A stretch of 20,033 bases of DNA from a virus, in IMG/VR virus record IMGVR_UViG_3300042468_001024, positions 1-20,033 of that record. The stretch is one strand, 5' to 3'. Position numbers and translations under genes: made by a program. Shown here in pieces: positions 11,541 to 19,321 of this stretch. The notes under the pieces were generated by a model, which saw nothing but the letters and a program-made list of their open reading frames with translations, was not told where the DNA came from and searched no databases. Position 1 is the first letter of the stretch; every line of letters starts with the position of its first letter.

Positions 11541-11543
11541 GCG

Positions 11544-11873
11544 TCACCCCTTCGTACCGGTCGAGTTGCACTCGAAGTCGCAGACGACCTCGCCGGTGGT
11601 GGGGTTGACGCGGTAGTAGAGCCGCTTGATCCCGGCGGGCCCACAGGCGATCTGGGCGGACGCGACGCAGTCGTCGATCGTCACCGGATCGGCCGAATCC
11701 ACGGGCGACCACGCGAACCAGAACACCTCGCGCTCGATCTCGACGCCGTCGGCCGAGAGAAACTCGATTCGGTCGGAGTGAAGGTCGACGGAGACAAGCG
11801 GAAGCGGTTCCGGCTGAGAGATCGCAAGAACGCACGATGCGAGAATCGCTGCTGTCGTCACTGGGTGCTCCAT
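11544..11873 (-). CDS. Secreted or surface protein, 109 aa
   Basis: Unrecognised. The N-terminus (MEHPVTTAAILASCVLAISQ) looks like a short export signal. LASC at 11-14 is a weak lipobox but hydrophobic residues follow it, so ordinary cleavage after AIS is as likely. The mature part carries three further Cys (in DDCVASAQIACGP) and a C-terminal beta hairpin KRLYYRVNPTTGEVVCDFEC. The start overlaps the end of the dockerin gene by 16 bp (11858-11873), so the same DNA encodes the last residues of one protein and the first of the other. It may act at the host cell surface. Confidence 0.6.
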   Translation of the reverse strand: MEHPVTTAAILASCVLAISQPEPLPLVSVDLHSDRIEFLSADGVEIEREVFWFAWSPVDSADPVTIDDCVASAQIACGPAGIKRLYYRVNPTTGEVVCDFECNSTGTKG

Positions 11874-12487
11874 TGTGAGAGAAGGATCGCAATGTCAGAC
11901 GCGTCGACGAGCCCGTCGAGGTTGATGTCCGCGATGTGCGGATGTTGCGACCACGCGCCGAGCAGTATCGCATGGTCCACGGCGTCGACGCGCCCGTCGG
12001 CGTCAAGATCGGCGGGCAATCTCGGTTCGGTTCGGCAGACCGCCTGCCCGGACGCGAATCCGGGCAGGGCGATCCGCACGATGTCGCGCATCGCGCCTGC
12101 GCCCGCCTGAATGGCGTTGCCAAGCCTTTCCGCTCCGACGCGGTAGGTCTTGCGCGCAAGAACGATCGCAGACTCATCGACCGGCTGCACGACGCGAACC
12201 GGGCCCCTGTGCCAATCGAGAGACGACGCAAGCGCGAGATCGATGTCGATCTCGACCGGATGCGCGGTCTCGTTCTGTGCCGTGAACCGCCAGGATCGGA
12301 CCGAATCGCCGTTCGCGTCGATCTCGAATCGGACCCAGAACGACATCAACCCGGCGGGGCCGCTCGTCGACATCCGACGAAAGAGCCCGAGCCCGACGGC
12401 CGAGATGGTGTCGGCCTGCGTGGAGACGGGCCCGGCGGCGGTGTCGAACCGGGAAGCGACGGTGATGCTGAACGCGGGCGAACTCAT
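11858..12487 (-). CDS. Protein with C-terminal dockerin-type repeats, 209 aa
   Basis: The last 50 residues are a type I dockerin-like pair of calcium-binding loops: DLDADGRVDAVDHAILLGAW (160-179) and DINLDGLVDASDIAILLSQW (187-206). Each has the D-x-(D/N)-x-D-G-x-(V/I)-(D/N) loop and following helix. Dockerins bind cohesins, and planctomycete genomes carry many such endings on secreted proteins. The first 150 residues are a beta-rich unknown domain (SFWVRFEIDANGDSVRSWRF and so on). The ATG overlaps the fibre stop (ATGA, 12484-12487). Being next to the fibre gene, it may be a virion-surface or host-attachment part. There is no signal peptide, as expected for a virion component assembled in the cytoplasm. 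Confidence 0.8.
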   Translation of the reverse strand: MSSPAFSITVASRFDTAAGPVSTQADTISAVGLGLFRRMSTSGPAGLMSFWVRFEIDANGDSVRSWRFTAQNETAHPVEIDIDLALASSLDWHRGPVRVVQPVDESAIVLARKTYRVGAERLGNAIQAGAGAMRDIVRIALPGFASGQAVCRTEPRLPADLDADGRVDAVDHAILLGAWSQHPHIADINLDGLVDASDIAILLSQWSTQ

Positions 12488-15009
12488 AGCATGGCGCTCC
12501 CGACGACGGACCCGATCGGGCCGGACGACCCGCCGCGCGACTCGCGGCCGACGCTGCCGTCGGCGTTGTTGCCCGGCATGCTTCCGGCGATCGAGATGGA
12601 TGCATGAGCGAGACGGACCATCTCTCGATCGCCGAAGGCGGTGGATCCGGACGGGTGAATGCCGTCGGCGTCGATGTAGTCGTAGTCGGCCTGCATGAGC
12701 CCGCGGATGCGGCTGTGGTCGACCTTCCCGGGCGCGTACCGCCGATCGCGGAGCTTCTGCGGCATGATGTCCGCGACGAGCCCGGGCACGCGGGTCGCGA
12801 ACTCGGTATAGGCCCCGGTTCCGTTGACGATCGACGGAGCGTCGATGAACCAGCATGTCCCGCCGCTGTTGACGCAGAGGTCGGCGAACTTGCACTGTCG
12901 CTCGGCGATCGTCGCGGCCGCGGCAAGCGCTGCGGCGTGCGATGCGGTCGCCGCGGTGACATCATTGACGACGCCGCAGATGAGGACGCCGTGGATGTCC
13001 GGGCATCCGGAAAGCTGCGGCCAGATGTGCGTCTCGCTCTCGCTGAGCCTGGAGCCAGACAGCGACAGATTGAGGCAGATGTCGATGCCACGCATGCCGC
13101 CCTCGGTGGCGATGCAGTCGTATCCGCCTGGGACCGTCGCATCGGTCGCCTGGTTGAAGTACTGGCCCATTCGCTGAGAGGGAGTTTGGAGGGCGGGACT
13201 TGCCCCGATCGTCCCGTCGGCTGTGGCAGACGGAATCGTCTCAGAGACGGTAAGTACCGTGGTGTTCGTGGCCGGGGGGTTGTATGTGATGGCCGTGATG
13301 GTGTATGTCCCATTGTTGCCCGTAGATCCGGTCACGGCGAACTTCATGCCTACGGCGAACGCCGCACGCTGGTCGCCAGACATCGTGAATGTCTTAGATC
13401 CGGTGCTGACAGCGGTGATGCTGTAGCCTCCGAGGGCCGCCGTCACGAACGAGTCGCACTCGATCGCCCGGCATCGGGCATAGACGCCGACTCCGCCGAT
13501 TTCAGCAGAGGTGGAACCGCTGAATGTGCCCACGATGACGAACCCGCTGATGGCAGTCCCGTCCCATGTTCCGGCGGTGGTGTACCGTCGGAGCTTGGTC
13601 GCGGACTTGCTGACGGTGGTGACATCGTTCAGCAGGATCTGCGTCAGGGCCCCCTGCTTGATGCCGACGATGATTTCGAACCGGGTCGAAGTGGAGAGCC
13701 CGGTCTGCTTCGTCACTCCGTCGACGATCAGGGAGTTTGTCGATGAGTTGATCTGGATCGTGTGCAGCGTCGGGCCGGGGTTTCCGGTGATGTCGATGCT
13801 GATGTTGCAGTTGTTGCCGTGGTAGATGTCGGAGAATCGAATCCAGACATACCCGTTCTCGCCCTTCGGCGAATCGGCGGACCCTCCGGTCCAGACCTCG
13901 GTTGCGGTCTGAATGTTGAAGGTCTGCCCCGCCGTTCCCGCGATGACGAACCGGCTTCGGCCGGGGTTGTTGCCGCTGGTCGAATAGGCCGTGCCCGTCG
14001 CGGGCAGCGTCGCCGTGCCGGAGATGTTCCACGCCCCCCCTTGACGGGTGCCGTTGTTTGAGAAGAGAGCCGAGTACCAGCGACGGAGATCGCGGTTGTC
14101 GGATGTGTTCTTCGTCCAGTTGGGGGCGAGGTCAAGATCCGCCTGCGGGACGGTGCGGACCATGATCGGCGGGGCGTAGCGGATCTTGACGCCGGTGATG
14201 GCGTTGAATCCGGAGCCGATGCCGACGAGGCGGGCCAGCCACGCCTGCGTCGTGACGAAGACATCGGCTGAGGTGTAGCGTGCGACGAGGACATCGTTGA
14301 TATAGAGCGACGCTCGCCCGTCGGTCGCGGTGCTGGTCGTGGCCCGCTCCCAGTTGATTCGGACTTTCGCCCATGAGCCCATTGAGAGCATCATGTTCGG
14401 GTTTTCCACTGCGCCTCCGCCAACAACCGAGGCAATCGTCTCGGTGGGAGTCGCGAGGGACGAGATGTCCATGCCCCAGCCCGGCGCGAACCCGCCTCGG
14501 TTGCGGGTTAGGACACGGAACTGGCTGTTCGTCTCTGCGCCGCCGCCCGTGTCGATCGTCTGAGCGATGACCTGGGCCGCGTTGTTGGCCGGGTTGGTGT
14601 CCCGGACATAGGCCCCGCTCGTGACAAGCGAGAGGAAGAATGAGACCTCAAAGCCGTCCTGAAGTTGGGCCGTGGTGAGTGACGCAAACAGGGAGTTGTT
14701 CAGGAACTCGACGAACTGTCCCGAGACCCCAGCCGGGAACTCGATGTAGCCCGTCCCGGTAGCCCCCGCTGGCTTCGCGTCGTCGCCCTGCGTGCCCCAT
14801 GCGTTGAAGGTTCCGCGTGCCGCATTGCTGGCCGCAAGGTTGATGATGCCAGCACCGTCCCCGGATGCGTAGTAGTTTCCGGTCGAGGCAAAAGTCGGGT
14901 AGGTCGTGACTGCGCCCGACCAGGTGACATCGGCACCCGTGCCGACATTGGTGATCGAGTTCTCGCCTCCGGCGACTCCGGTGACGATGCGGTGGTTCGT
15001 GATCGGCAT
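12484..15009 (-). CDS. Large tail fibre/tip protein with SGNH-hydrolase-like end, 841 aa
   Basis: Likely receptor-binding or glycan-modifying fibre. Residues 1-600 look like consecutive beta-sandwich (LamG-like) domains, rich in G, T, S and N: for example GYIEFPAGVSGQFVEFLNN, then RASLYINDVLVARYTSADVF. At about 645-788 an SGNH-esterase-like pattern appears: NLSLSGSRL (block II), GVVNDV (679-684, block III GxND) and DGIHPSG (782-788, block V D-x-x-H). A block I GDS with the nucleophile Ser is not seen where expected. The end is Gly/Ser-rich. Members of the fold deacetylate host glycans. It lies between a 134-aa protein and the dockerin gene. Confidence 0.7.
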   Translation of the reverse strand: MPITNHRIVTGVAGGENSITNVGTGADVTWSGAVTTYPTFASTGNYYASGDGAGIINLAASNAARGTFNAWGTQGDDAKPAGATGTGYIEFPAGVSGQFVEFLNNSLFASLTTAQLQDGFEVSFFLSLVTSGAYVRDTNPANNAAQVIAQTIDTGGGAETNSQFRVLTRNRGGFAPGWGMDISSLATPTETIASVVGGGAVENPNMMLSMGSWAKVRINWERATTSTATDGRASLYINDVLVARYTSADVFVTTQAWLARLVGIGSGFNAITGVKIRYAPPIMVRTVPQADLDLAPNWTKNTSDNRDLRRWYSALFSNNGTRQGGAWNISGTATLPATGTAYSTSGNNPGRSRFVIAGTAGQTFNIQTATEVWTGGSADSPKGENGYVWIRFSDIYHGNNCNISIDITGNPGPTLHTIQINSSTNSLIVDGVTKQTGLSTSTRFEIIVGIKQGALTQILLNDVTTVSKSATKLRRYTTAGTWDGTAISGFVIVGTFSGSTSAEIGGVGVYARCRAIECDSFVTAALGGYSITAVSTGSKTFTMSGDQRAAFAVGMKFAVTGSTGNNGTYTITAITYNPPATNTTVLTVSETIPSATADGTIGASPALQTPSQRMGQYFNQATDATVPGGYDCIATEGGMRGIDICLNLSLSGSRLSESETHIWPQLSGCPDIHGVLICGVVNDVTAATASHAAALAAAATIAERQCKFADLCVNSGGTCWFIDAPSIVNGTGAYTEFATRVPGLVADIMPQKLRDRRYAPGKVDHSRIRGLMQADYDYIDADGIHPSGSTAFGDREMVRLAHASISIAGSMPGNNADGSVGRESRGGSSGPIGSVVGSAML

Positions 15010-15018
15010 TGGTTCCCC

Positions 15019-15423
15019 TTAGACGAGCTGGATCGTGATCGCCTTGTCGAGCGTGTAGGTGTCGGTCGTCCCGTCGCCGATGATGTTGATCCTCATCCGG
15101 TCGAACGCGACGATCGGAAAGGCCCGCGAGACCGACGACTGTCCGATCGCGCCGGCGAAAAGGTTGATCGGAGACGAGTCGTCGTAGCTCTGGTACAGGT
15201 CGCACCAGGTCGTCCCGCCGTCCTGCGAGACCTGAAGCTTCGCGGTGTCGGTGGCGTCGATCACGCCTCCTGCGGTCTTCGTGCACTGGAAATAGAGGAT
15301 TCCGCGGTTGAGGTCAGACGGGCCTCCGCCCTGAGGCGGAACCGCATCGACGACCGCAGCCGTTCCGACGAGTCCTGCCGCCGTGATGTTGCCTGCGGCC
15401 GCGAGAGTGATGTTTCTTGGCAT
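15019..15423 (-). CDS. Small virion-type protein, 134 aa
   Basis: Not a named family. The sequence is small, beta-rich and low in charge: MPRNITLAAAGNITAAGLVG at the start, then LQVSQDGGTTWCDLYQSY, FPIVAFDRMRIN and DTYTLDKAITIQLV at the end. This composition is common in phage head- or tail-decoration and fibre-linked proteins. SQDGGTTW resembles the Asp-box turn (S-x-D-x-G-x-T-W) seen in sialidase-like and other beta proteins. The ATG has AGGAG 6 nt upstream. It stands 9 nt before the large fibre gene and 21 nt after the collagen-like fibre, so it probably belongs to the same adhesion structure. Confidence 0.62.
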   Translation of the reverse strand: MPRNITLAAAGNITAAGLVGTAAVVDAVPPQGGGPSDLNRGILYFQCTKTAGGVIDATDTAKLQVSQDGGTTWCDLYQSYDDSSPINLFAGAIGQSSVSRAFPIVAFDRMRINIIGDGTTDTYTLDKAITIQLV

Positions 15424-15444
15424 GGGGGTCTCCTTCTTTCTGTG

Positions 15445-16659
15445 CTACGCCACAAAGAGCGTCGGCGAGTAGGTGGGTGCGAACGGTCGGCGGATGCGCC
15501 ACGCGACGAAGTCGTGCTCCAGGACCTGCGTCGTCGCGTGAGCCGTTCCGGCCTTGCTTTCGATGGCTCCGAACCCGAAGGAACGGTTGGTCCCGACGGG
15601 GACATTTGCGGTGCCGACATTGGCGTTGGTGACGGTGAAGCTGCCGGACGCTCCGTTCACCCACCATTCGAAGGTCATGTCGCCGCTCGTGGCTCGCGTG
15701 ACGCGGAGCTTGATCCAGTAGTAGGTGTTGATCGCGAGCGAAGTGCCGACGCACTGCGTACGGGTCTCGACGCCGTTGTTCCGGTTGACCCACCACCATG
15801 TGGTGTCGTTGGTCGTGCCGTTCACGAGGTACTCGAGGTACATGCCGTTCGAGGCGAGGCCCGTGAAAGACCCGTTGAACCCGACTCGGATGTAACCCTG
15901 CGTTCCGGCCGCAGGGATCGCCGCTCCGGTGCGGAATGCATACTCGCTCTCGTAGACGCAGACAGCGCTGACGCCCGGGGTCGGCACGCCGACGAGGATG
16001 TCGGTCGAGGTTCCGTAGCTCGCATAGCCGGTGTTGTTGTTGGTCGTGCCGGTGCCGAGCGTGAGGACGCCGAACGCCTGCGCCTCGGACGCCTGCACGA
16101 TGGCGGCGGTGCCGATCGCGATCGAGCCGCCGTTGCCGGAGCGTGCGAGCAGCGGCGAGACCTCGAGCGAGCTCGAGGCCGAGACATTGTAAAAATGAAC
16201 CAGCCCGCCCCACTCGATGACACCCGCCGTCGAAAAGTCGTGGTACTGGCCAGCGATGCGGGTTGCGCTCGTACCGGCCGGTCCCTGCGGTCCGGTCGCC
16301 CCGGTCGCGCCCGTCGCTCCGGCAGGGCCCTGCGGGCCTTCCGGTCCGGTCGCGCCCTGCGGTCCGGTGGCTCCAGTGGCCCCCGTCGCTCCGGTCGCGC
16401 CAGCGGCCCCCTGCGGGCCCTCTGGGCCGGTTGGACCGGCAGGACCCTGCGGGCCGGTTGCTCCGGTGGCACCCGTCGCTCCGGTCGCGCCTGCTGGACC
16501 AGTCGCCCCTTGCGGACCGGTAGCGCCCTGCGGACCAGCAGGTCCGGTCGCTCCAGCCGCTCCGGCTGGACCCTGTGGACCAGGCGCGGAGACCTTCGCC
16601 GACGGACGGTCGGACGAGACGAGGACTCTCGCGATCTCCCTGATCACGGTCACGCTCAC
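15445..16659 (-). CDS. Collagen-like fibre protein, 404 aa
   Basis: Probable trimeric tail or head fibre. After a 26-residue head come about 34 unbroken Gly-X-Y triplets (residues 27-128: mostly GAT, GPQ, GPA and some GPE), which form a collagen triple helix. The remaining 275 residues look like a beta-sandwich head: [48 protein letters not shown] and DFVAWRI, resembling LamG/concanavalin-like fibre ends. The start codon is GTG at 16659, in a GTGA overlap with the upstream stop (16656-16659); an ATG at 16686 is open but would overlap more. Collagen repeats are known in phage fibres and lend a stiff shaft. Confidence 0.82.
   Translation of the reverse strand: MSVTVIREIARVLVSSDRPSAKVSAPGPQGPAGAAGATGPAGPQGATGPQGATGPAGATGATGATGATGPQGPAGPTGPEGPQGAAGATGATGATGATGPQGATGPEGPQGPAGATGATGATGPQGPAGTSATRIAGQYHDFSTAGVIEWGGLVHFYNVSASSSLEVSPLLARSGNGGSIAIGTAAIVQASEAQAFGVLTLGTGTTNNNTGYASYGTSTDILVGVPTPGVSAVCVYESEYAFRTGAAIPAAGTQGYIRVGFNGSFTGLASNGMYLEYLVNGTTNDTTWWWVNRNNGVETRTQCVGTSLAINTYYWIKLRVTRATSGDMTFEWWVNGASGSFTVTNANVGTANVPVGTNRSFGFGAIESKAGTAHATTQVLEHDFVAWRIRRPFAPTYSPTLFVA
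16276..16581 (-). repeat. Collagen-coding repeat, 34 Gly-X-Y triplets
   Basis: A 306-bp 9-base-periodic stretch coding the Gly-X-Y shaft of the fibre. Its codon bias keeps G/C at third positions. On the plus strand it reads as a false Pro/Ala-rich open frame. Such repeats vary in length by slippage, so the count may differ between isolates. Confidence 0.8.
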
Positions 16660-17024
16660 GGCGTCACCCCCGCGGTCACGAGGCAATCGCCCTGCACCAG
16701 GCGAGTCGCGCGGCCTCCGCCGGCGGTGAGGAGCAGGTCGTATACATACTTCCCGGGCACCAGCGTCGCCGTGGTCGCCTTCGCGACGACGACGGTGATG
16801 TTGCCGCTCGAGTCAAGCGCGATGCCAGTGGTGTCGCCAGAGCCGCCGGATCCGCTCGAGATGTCGAGGATCGCCTGACCGATCGCGGCCTCGTAGGCGC
16901 TCTTGACGACCAGCCGGGCCGCATAGCCCGTCAGGTTCACCGGCGAGTCGTTGGAGTCGAGCCACTGGAGGGCCTGCACGAAGGTCGCGTTCTGGTCGAT
17001 CGTGATGTTGAGCGTGTCGGCCAT
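16656..17024 (-). CDS. Baseplate/tail-associated protein, 122 aa
   Basis: A beta-rich small protein. The N-terminus [20 protein letters not shown] and following [13 protein letters not shown] resemble the Ig-like N-terminal domain of phage baseplate upper proteins (BppU-type), which dock fibres. The C-terminal part [18 protein letters not shown], then [14 protein letters not shown], completes the fold. That is a pattern-based guess. The ATG lies one base after the stop of the 163-aa gene, and the stop overlaps the collagen-fibre start (GTGA). Placed between the tail genes and the fibre, an adaptor role is plausible. Confidence 0.62.
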   Translation of the reverse strand: MADTLNITIDQNATFVQALQWLDSNDSPVNLTGYAARLVVKSAYEAAIGQAILDISSGSGGSGDTTGIALDSSGNITVVVAKATTATLVPGKYVYDLLLTAGGGRATRLVQGDCLVTAGVTP

Positions 17025-17025
17025 G

Positions 17026-17517
17026 TCAGCAGGCTCCGTCGATGGTGTTCTGTGCGCAGAACATGAAGATCTGCTCGCCGCTCTGCGTGACATGCGGCAT
17101 CATGAGGACGACGGGATTCCCCTGAATCGGCTGGTAGGAGAAGCCCGCGGGGATGTTGGCGACGAGGTAGCCCGGCGCGAGCACCGTCGCCGCGTTCGTG
17201 TTGAACGCCTCGTTCGCGTTGTAGGCGTTGCTCGTTCCGACGATCCCGCCCGTGATCGTGACGAAGGTGCTCGACGAGACCTCCCATCGCATCTCCTCGA
17301 ACGAGTACTTCCAGCGGTACAGGAACGAGCCCCACGCCGAGTAGCCGGTGATCTTCGCCCAGAAGTACGGGAGCGCCTTCCCCGGCGTCTCGGTCGCCTT
17401 CGCGGCCTGCGGAAGCGCGGGCCCGTAGCGCTCGACGACGCGCGTGAGATCGCGCTGCCGGTTCATCTCCACGGCCGTCAGCGCACCGTCCCCTCGCGTG
17501 AAGCGGGTGCGCGTCAT
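17026..17517 (-). CDS. Hypothetical tail-region protein, 163 aa
   Basis: Unrecognised. The first third is basic and helical (MTRTRFTRGDGALTAVEMNR, then RQRDLTRVVERYG). The middle has many aromatic residues (YFWAKITGYSAWGSFLYRWK). The end has beta character and reads SGEQIFMFCAQNTIDGAC. No signal or span is visible. The ATG overlaps the upstream stop (ATGA, 17514-17517). It lies in the run of genes following the tape-measure candidate, where siphoviruses carry distal-tail and baseplate proteins, so a structural role is likely. Confidence 0.58.
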   Translation of the reverse strand: MTRTRFTRGDGALTAVEMNRQRDLTRVVERYGPALPQAAKATETPGKALPYFWAKITGYSAWGSFLYRWKYSFEEMRWEVSSSTFVTITGGIVGTSNAYNANEAFNTNAATVLAPGYLVANIPAGFSYQPIQGNPVVLMMPHVTQSGEQIFMFCAQNTIDGAC

Positions 17518-18389
17518 GGCGGGCAGGTCCTCGTCAGGTAGTCCCATTCCTCGGCGGTGAACAGGAGCTCGAAATCGACCTTGTCCTTGTATGGCTGGAA
17601 CCAGTAGACCGACGCCGCGGTTCCGATGCCGCTCGTGCCCGTGAGCTGCACATTGCCGTTGATGTCGAGCTTCGGGATCTGCTTGAGGTGGTACTTCTCG
17701 TCGGCGAGGATCCGGTAGGTGATCTGATACCACTCCGGCCCGACCTCGCTGATCACGGCGGACCGAAAGAGAAGCTGACCGACCGGGAATCCGAATGCGG
17801 CGACACTGTTCCGATGGTTCAGGTACGACAGGTACGCGACCTCCGAATCGAAGCAGTCGGTGGTGTCGTAGAGCGTGTCGATCTGAAGCTCGACGGTGTT
17901 GATCGGAACCGCGATCGGGCGTCCCTGCTGGTCGACCGCCGTTCCGCCGATGTCCGCCGTGCTCACCGGATCGCCGTTCGTCGGAATCGTGACCCCCTCG
18001 CGATAGAGGTCGAACATCCGGTCGGCGGACTGGCATTGCCGACGCACGAACGGCGGACGGGCGACGAATCCCTCGGTCGTCGCGTCGCAGCGGTTCGCGA
18101 AGGTCTCGTACTCCGCCCGGATGTCGAAGTTCGAACTGTCCGGAATCGGCTCGAACGCGATCCGACGGCAGATGAACGAACTCGTCGAGGTCAGCCGCTC
18201 CCGGATCGCGACCGAGTACTGCGACCAAAGCTCGTTGATGAGTTCCTGCGAGTTGTCGAGCGCCGCACCGCCGGTGTTGGCGGTGTCGATGAGTGCGGTG
18301 AATGTCCGCACGAACCGGCTCGGCTGGCCCGGCGTGACGATCTCGACGGCCCGCGTGTCGGTGGTCTCGATGATCGAGAAGTCGGGCAT
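17514..18389 (-). CDS. Hypothetical tail/baseplate-type protein, 291 aa
   Basis: Unrecognised, immediately after the tape-measure candidate, the usual place of the distal tail protein. The N-terminal part has beta strands (MPDFSIIETTDTRAVEIVTP, then FVRTFTALI). The middle is mixed with several Cys (FICRRIAFEP, FANRCDATTEG). The later part has VGPEWYQITYRILADEKYHL and KLDINGNVQLTG, resembling beta-sandwich virion proteins, and it ends in KVDFELLFTAEEWDYLTRTC. The start ATG overlaps the upstream stop by one base (TGATG, 18389). I infer a structural role from position only; it would need structure prediction to support a distal tail-protein name. Confidence 0.6.
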   Translation of the reverse strand: MPDFSIIETTDTRAVEIVTPGQPSRFVRTFTALIDTANTGGAALDNSQELINELWSQYSVAIRERLTSTSSFICRRIAFEPIPDSSNFDIRAEYETFANRCDATTEGFVARPPFVRRQCQSADRMFDLYREGVTIPTNGDPVSTADIGGTAVDQQGRPIAVPINTVELQIDTLYDTTDCFDSEVAYLSYLNHRNSVAAFGFPVGQLLFRSAVISEVGPEWYQITYRILADEKYHLKQIPKLDINGNVQLTGTSGIGTAASVYWFQPYKDKVDFELLFTAEEWDYLTRTCPP

Positions 18390-19132
18390 CAGCGCACCCC
18401 CCCGACCTTCTGGTTGATCTCGCGGAGAAGCTCGACCTGCCTGCGGGCCATCATCAGCAGCTCCTCGCTGCCCATCGTGCCCGTCTCGGTCAGTCGCCGT
18501 CCGTTGACGGTTCCCGTCACGCCGGCCCGGAAGGCGCTCGGCTGCTGGCCCATGTCATAGATCGAGTTCTTCGCGTCGCTCCACATGGACGCGGTGGCGC
18601 CCTTCAGGGTCCTCGTCCACTCGAAGTCGGTCGATCCGAAGGAGGCGAGGTACATGACCGTCTCGACGATCGACGCGAGCGCCGTCGCGAATCCCGTGAT
18701 GACGAGGCCCGCAGACCTGATCGCGCTCTCGACGCCGTTGAATGTCGCCTGAACGGCACCGCCGACGACCCCGGCCACAGCGCCGAACGCACTCATTCCG
18801 GCCGACGAGTCGTCAAGCCAGCCCTTCAGCTTCGTGTCGAGGATGCCCGTCAGGACATTCAGGACCGGAGCAAGGGATCGGGCGGCCGCGAGCTCGAGTT
18901 CGCGGAAGGTCTTGGTGATCGAGTAGATCGACTCGCGGGTCTCCGCGAACCGGAAAAGAGCCTGCCTGGTGATGCGGCCGAACTCGTAGATCATCGCACC
19001 GGACAACGCGATCGCCGAGAGGCGACCGGCGATCGGAAGCCTCTGGAGGCGCTCGACGACACCGGCGATTCCCCTGGAGAACTCGCTCGTCTTCGCCGCG
19101 ATGTTGACGAACAGGTTGCCTACGACGGCCAT
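18389..19132 (-). CDS. Short tape-measure-like protein, 247 aa
   Basis: In the position of the tape measure protein, directly after the gpG/gpT-like chaperone pair. The N-terminus MAVVGNLFVNIAAKTSEFSR resembles the usual tape-measure start in which a strand is followed by a charged helix. The middle is hydrophobic and Gly/Ala-rich (FGAVAGVVGGAVQATFNGVE, then GLVITGFATALASIV), suggesting membrane insertion during DNA entry. The end is helical (LMMARRQVELLREINQK). At 247 aa it is far shorter than siphoviral relatives (lambda gpH is about 850). If the rule of roughly 0.15 nm per residue holds, the tail would be near 37 nm. Ribosome site AAGGAAG lies 6 nt before the ATG. Confidence 0.65.
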   Translation of the reverse strand: MAVVGNLFVNIAAKTSEFSRGIAGVVERLQRLPIAGRLSAIALSGAMIYEFGRITRQALFRFAETRESIYSITKTFRELELAAARSLAPVLNVLTGILDTKLKGWLDDSSAGMSAFGAVAGVVGGAVQATFNGVESAIRSAGLVITGFATALASIVETVMYLASFGSTDFEWTRTLKGATASMWSDAKNSIYDMGQQPSAFRAGVTGTVNGRRLTETGTMGSEELLMMARRQVELLREINQKVGGVR

Positions 19133-19135
19133 CGT

Positions 19136-19321
19136 TCACTTCCTTGCCTGTATCGCGTTCGCCAGAACCGACTCCAGCCCGTCCTCGGACCCCTCGTCAG
19201 ACGAGAGGTAGTCGGACCACTCGCGAAACTCGACCGCATCCATCCGTTCGCACAGCTCGCGAACCGTCATTCCCAGATGCCCGGCCAGTCGGAACATCAG
19301 TCTCCGAACGGGCCGGGTCAC
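19136..19321 (-). CDS. gpT-like tail assembly chaperone (DUF4035-type), 61 aa
   Basis: A 61-aa protein whose core, HLGMTVRELCERMDAVEF followed by REWSDYL, matches the typical phage minor-tail T pattern (LGMTVRELxxRMxxxEFxEW). In lambda, gpT is made only as a gpG-T fusion by -1 frameshifting and recruits tail subunits to the tape measure. Here the frame is the -1 frame relative to the upstream gpG-like gene and is open upstream to 19372. A GTG at 19321 could also start it, in a GTGA overlap with the gpG stop (19318-19321). It is 3 nt before the tape-measure start. Either a fusion or independent translation is possible. Confidence 0.72.
   Translation of the reverse strand: MTRPVRRLMFRLAGHLGMTVRELCERMDAVEFREWSDYLSSDEGSEDGLESVLANAIQARK

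Noticed and set aside
16217-16729. Plus-strand Pro/Ala/Val repeat protein
   Set aside because: It is the antisense reading of the Gly-X-Y repeat in the fibre gene, which has a real start, coupling and C-terminal domain.
14992-16878. 628-codon plus-strand open frame
   Set aside because: Complement of the collagen-like fibre and neighbours; Arg/Gly low complexity with no domain.
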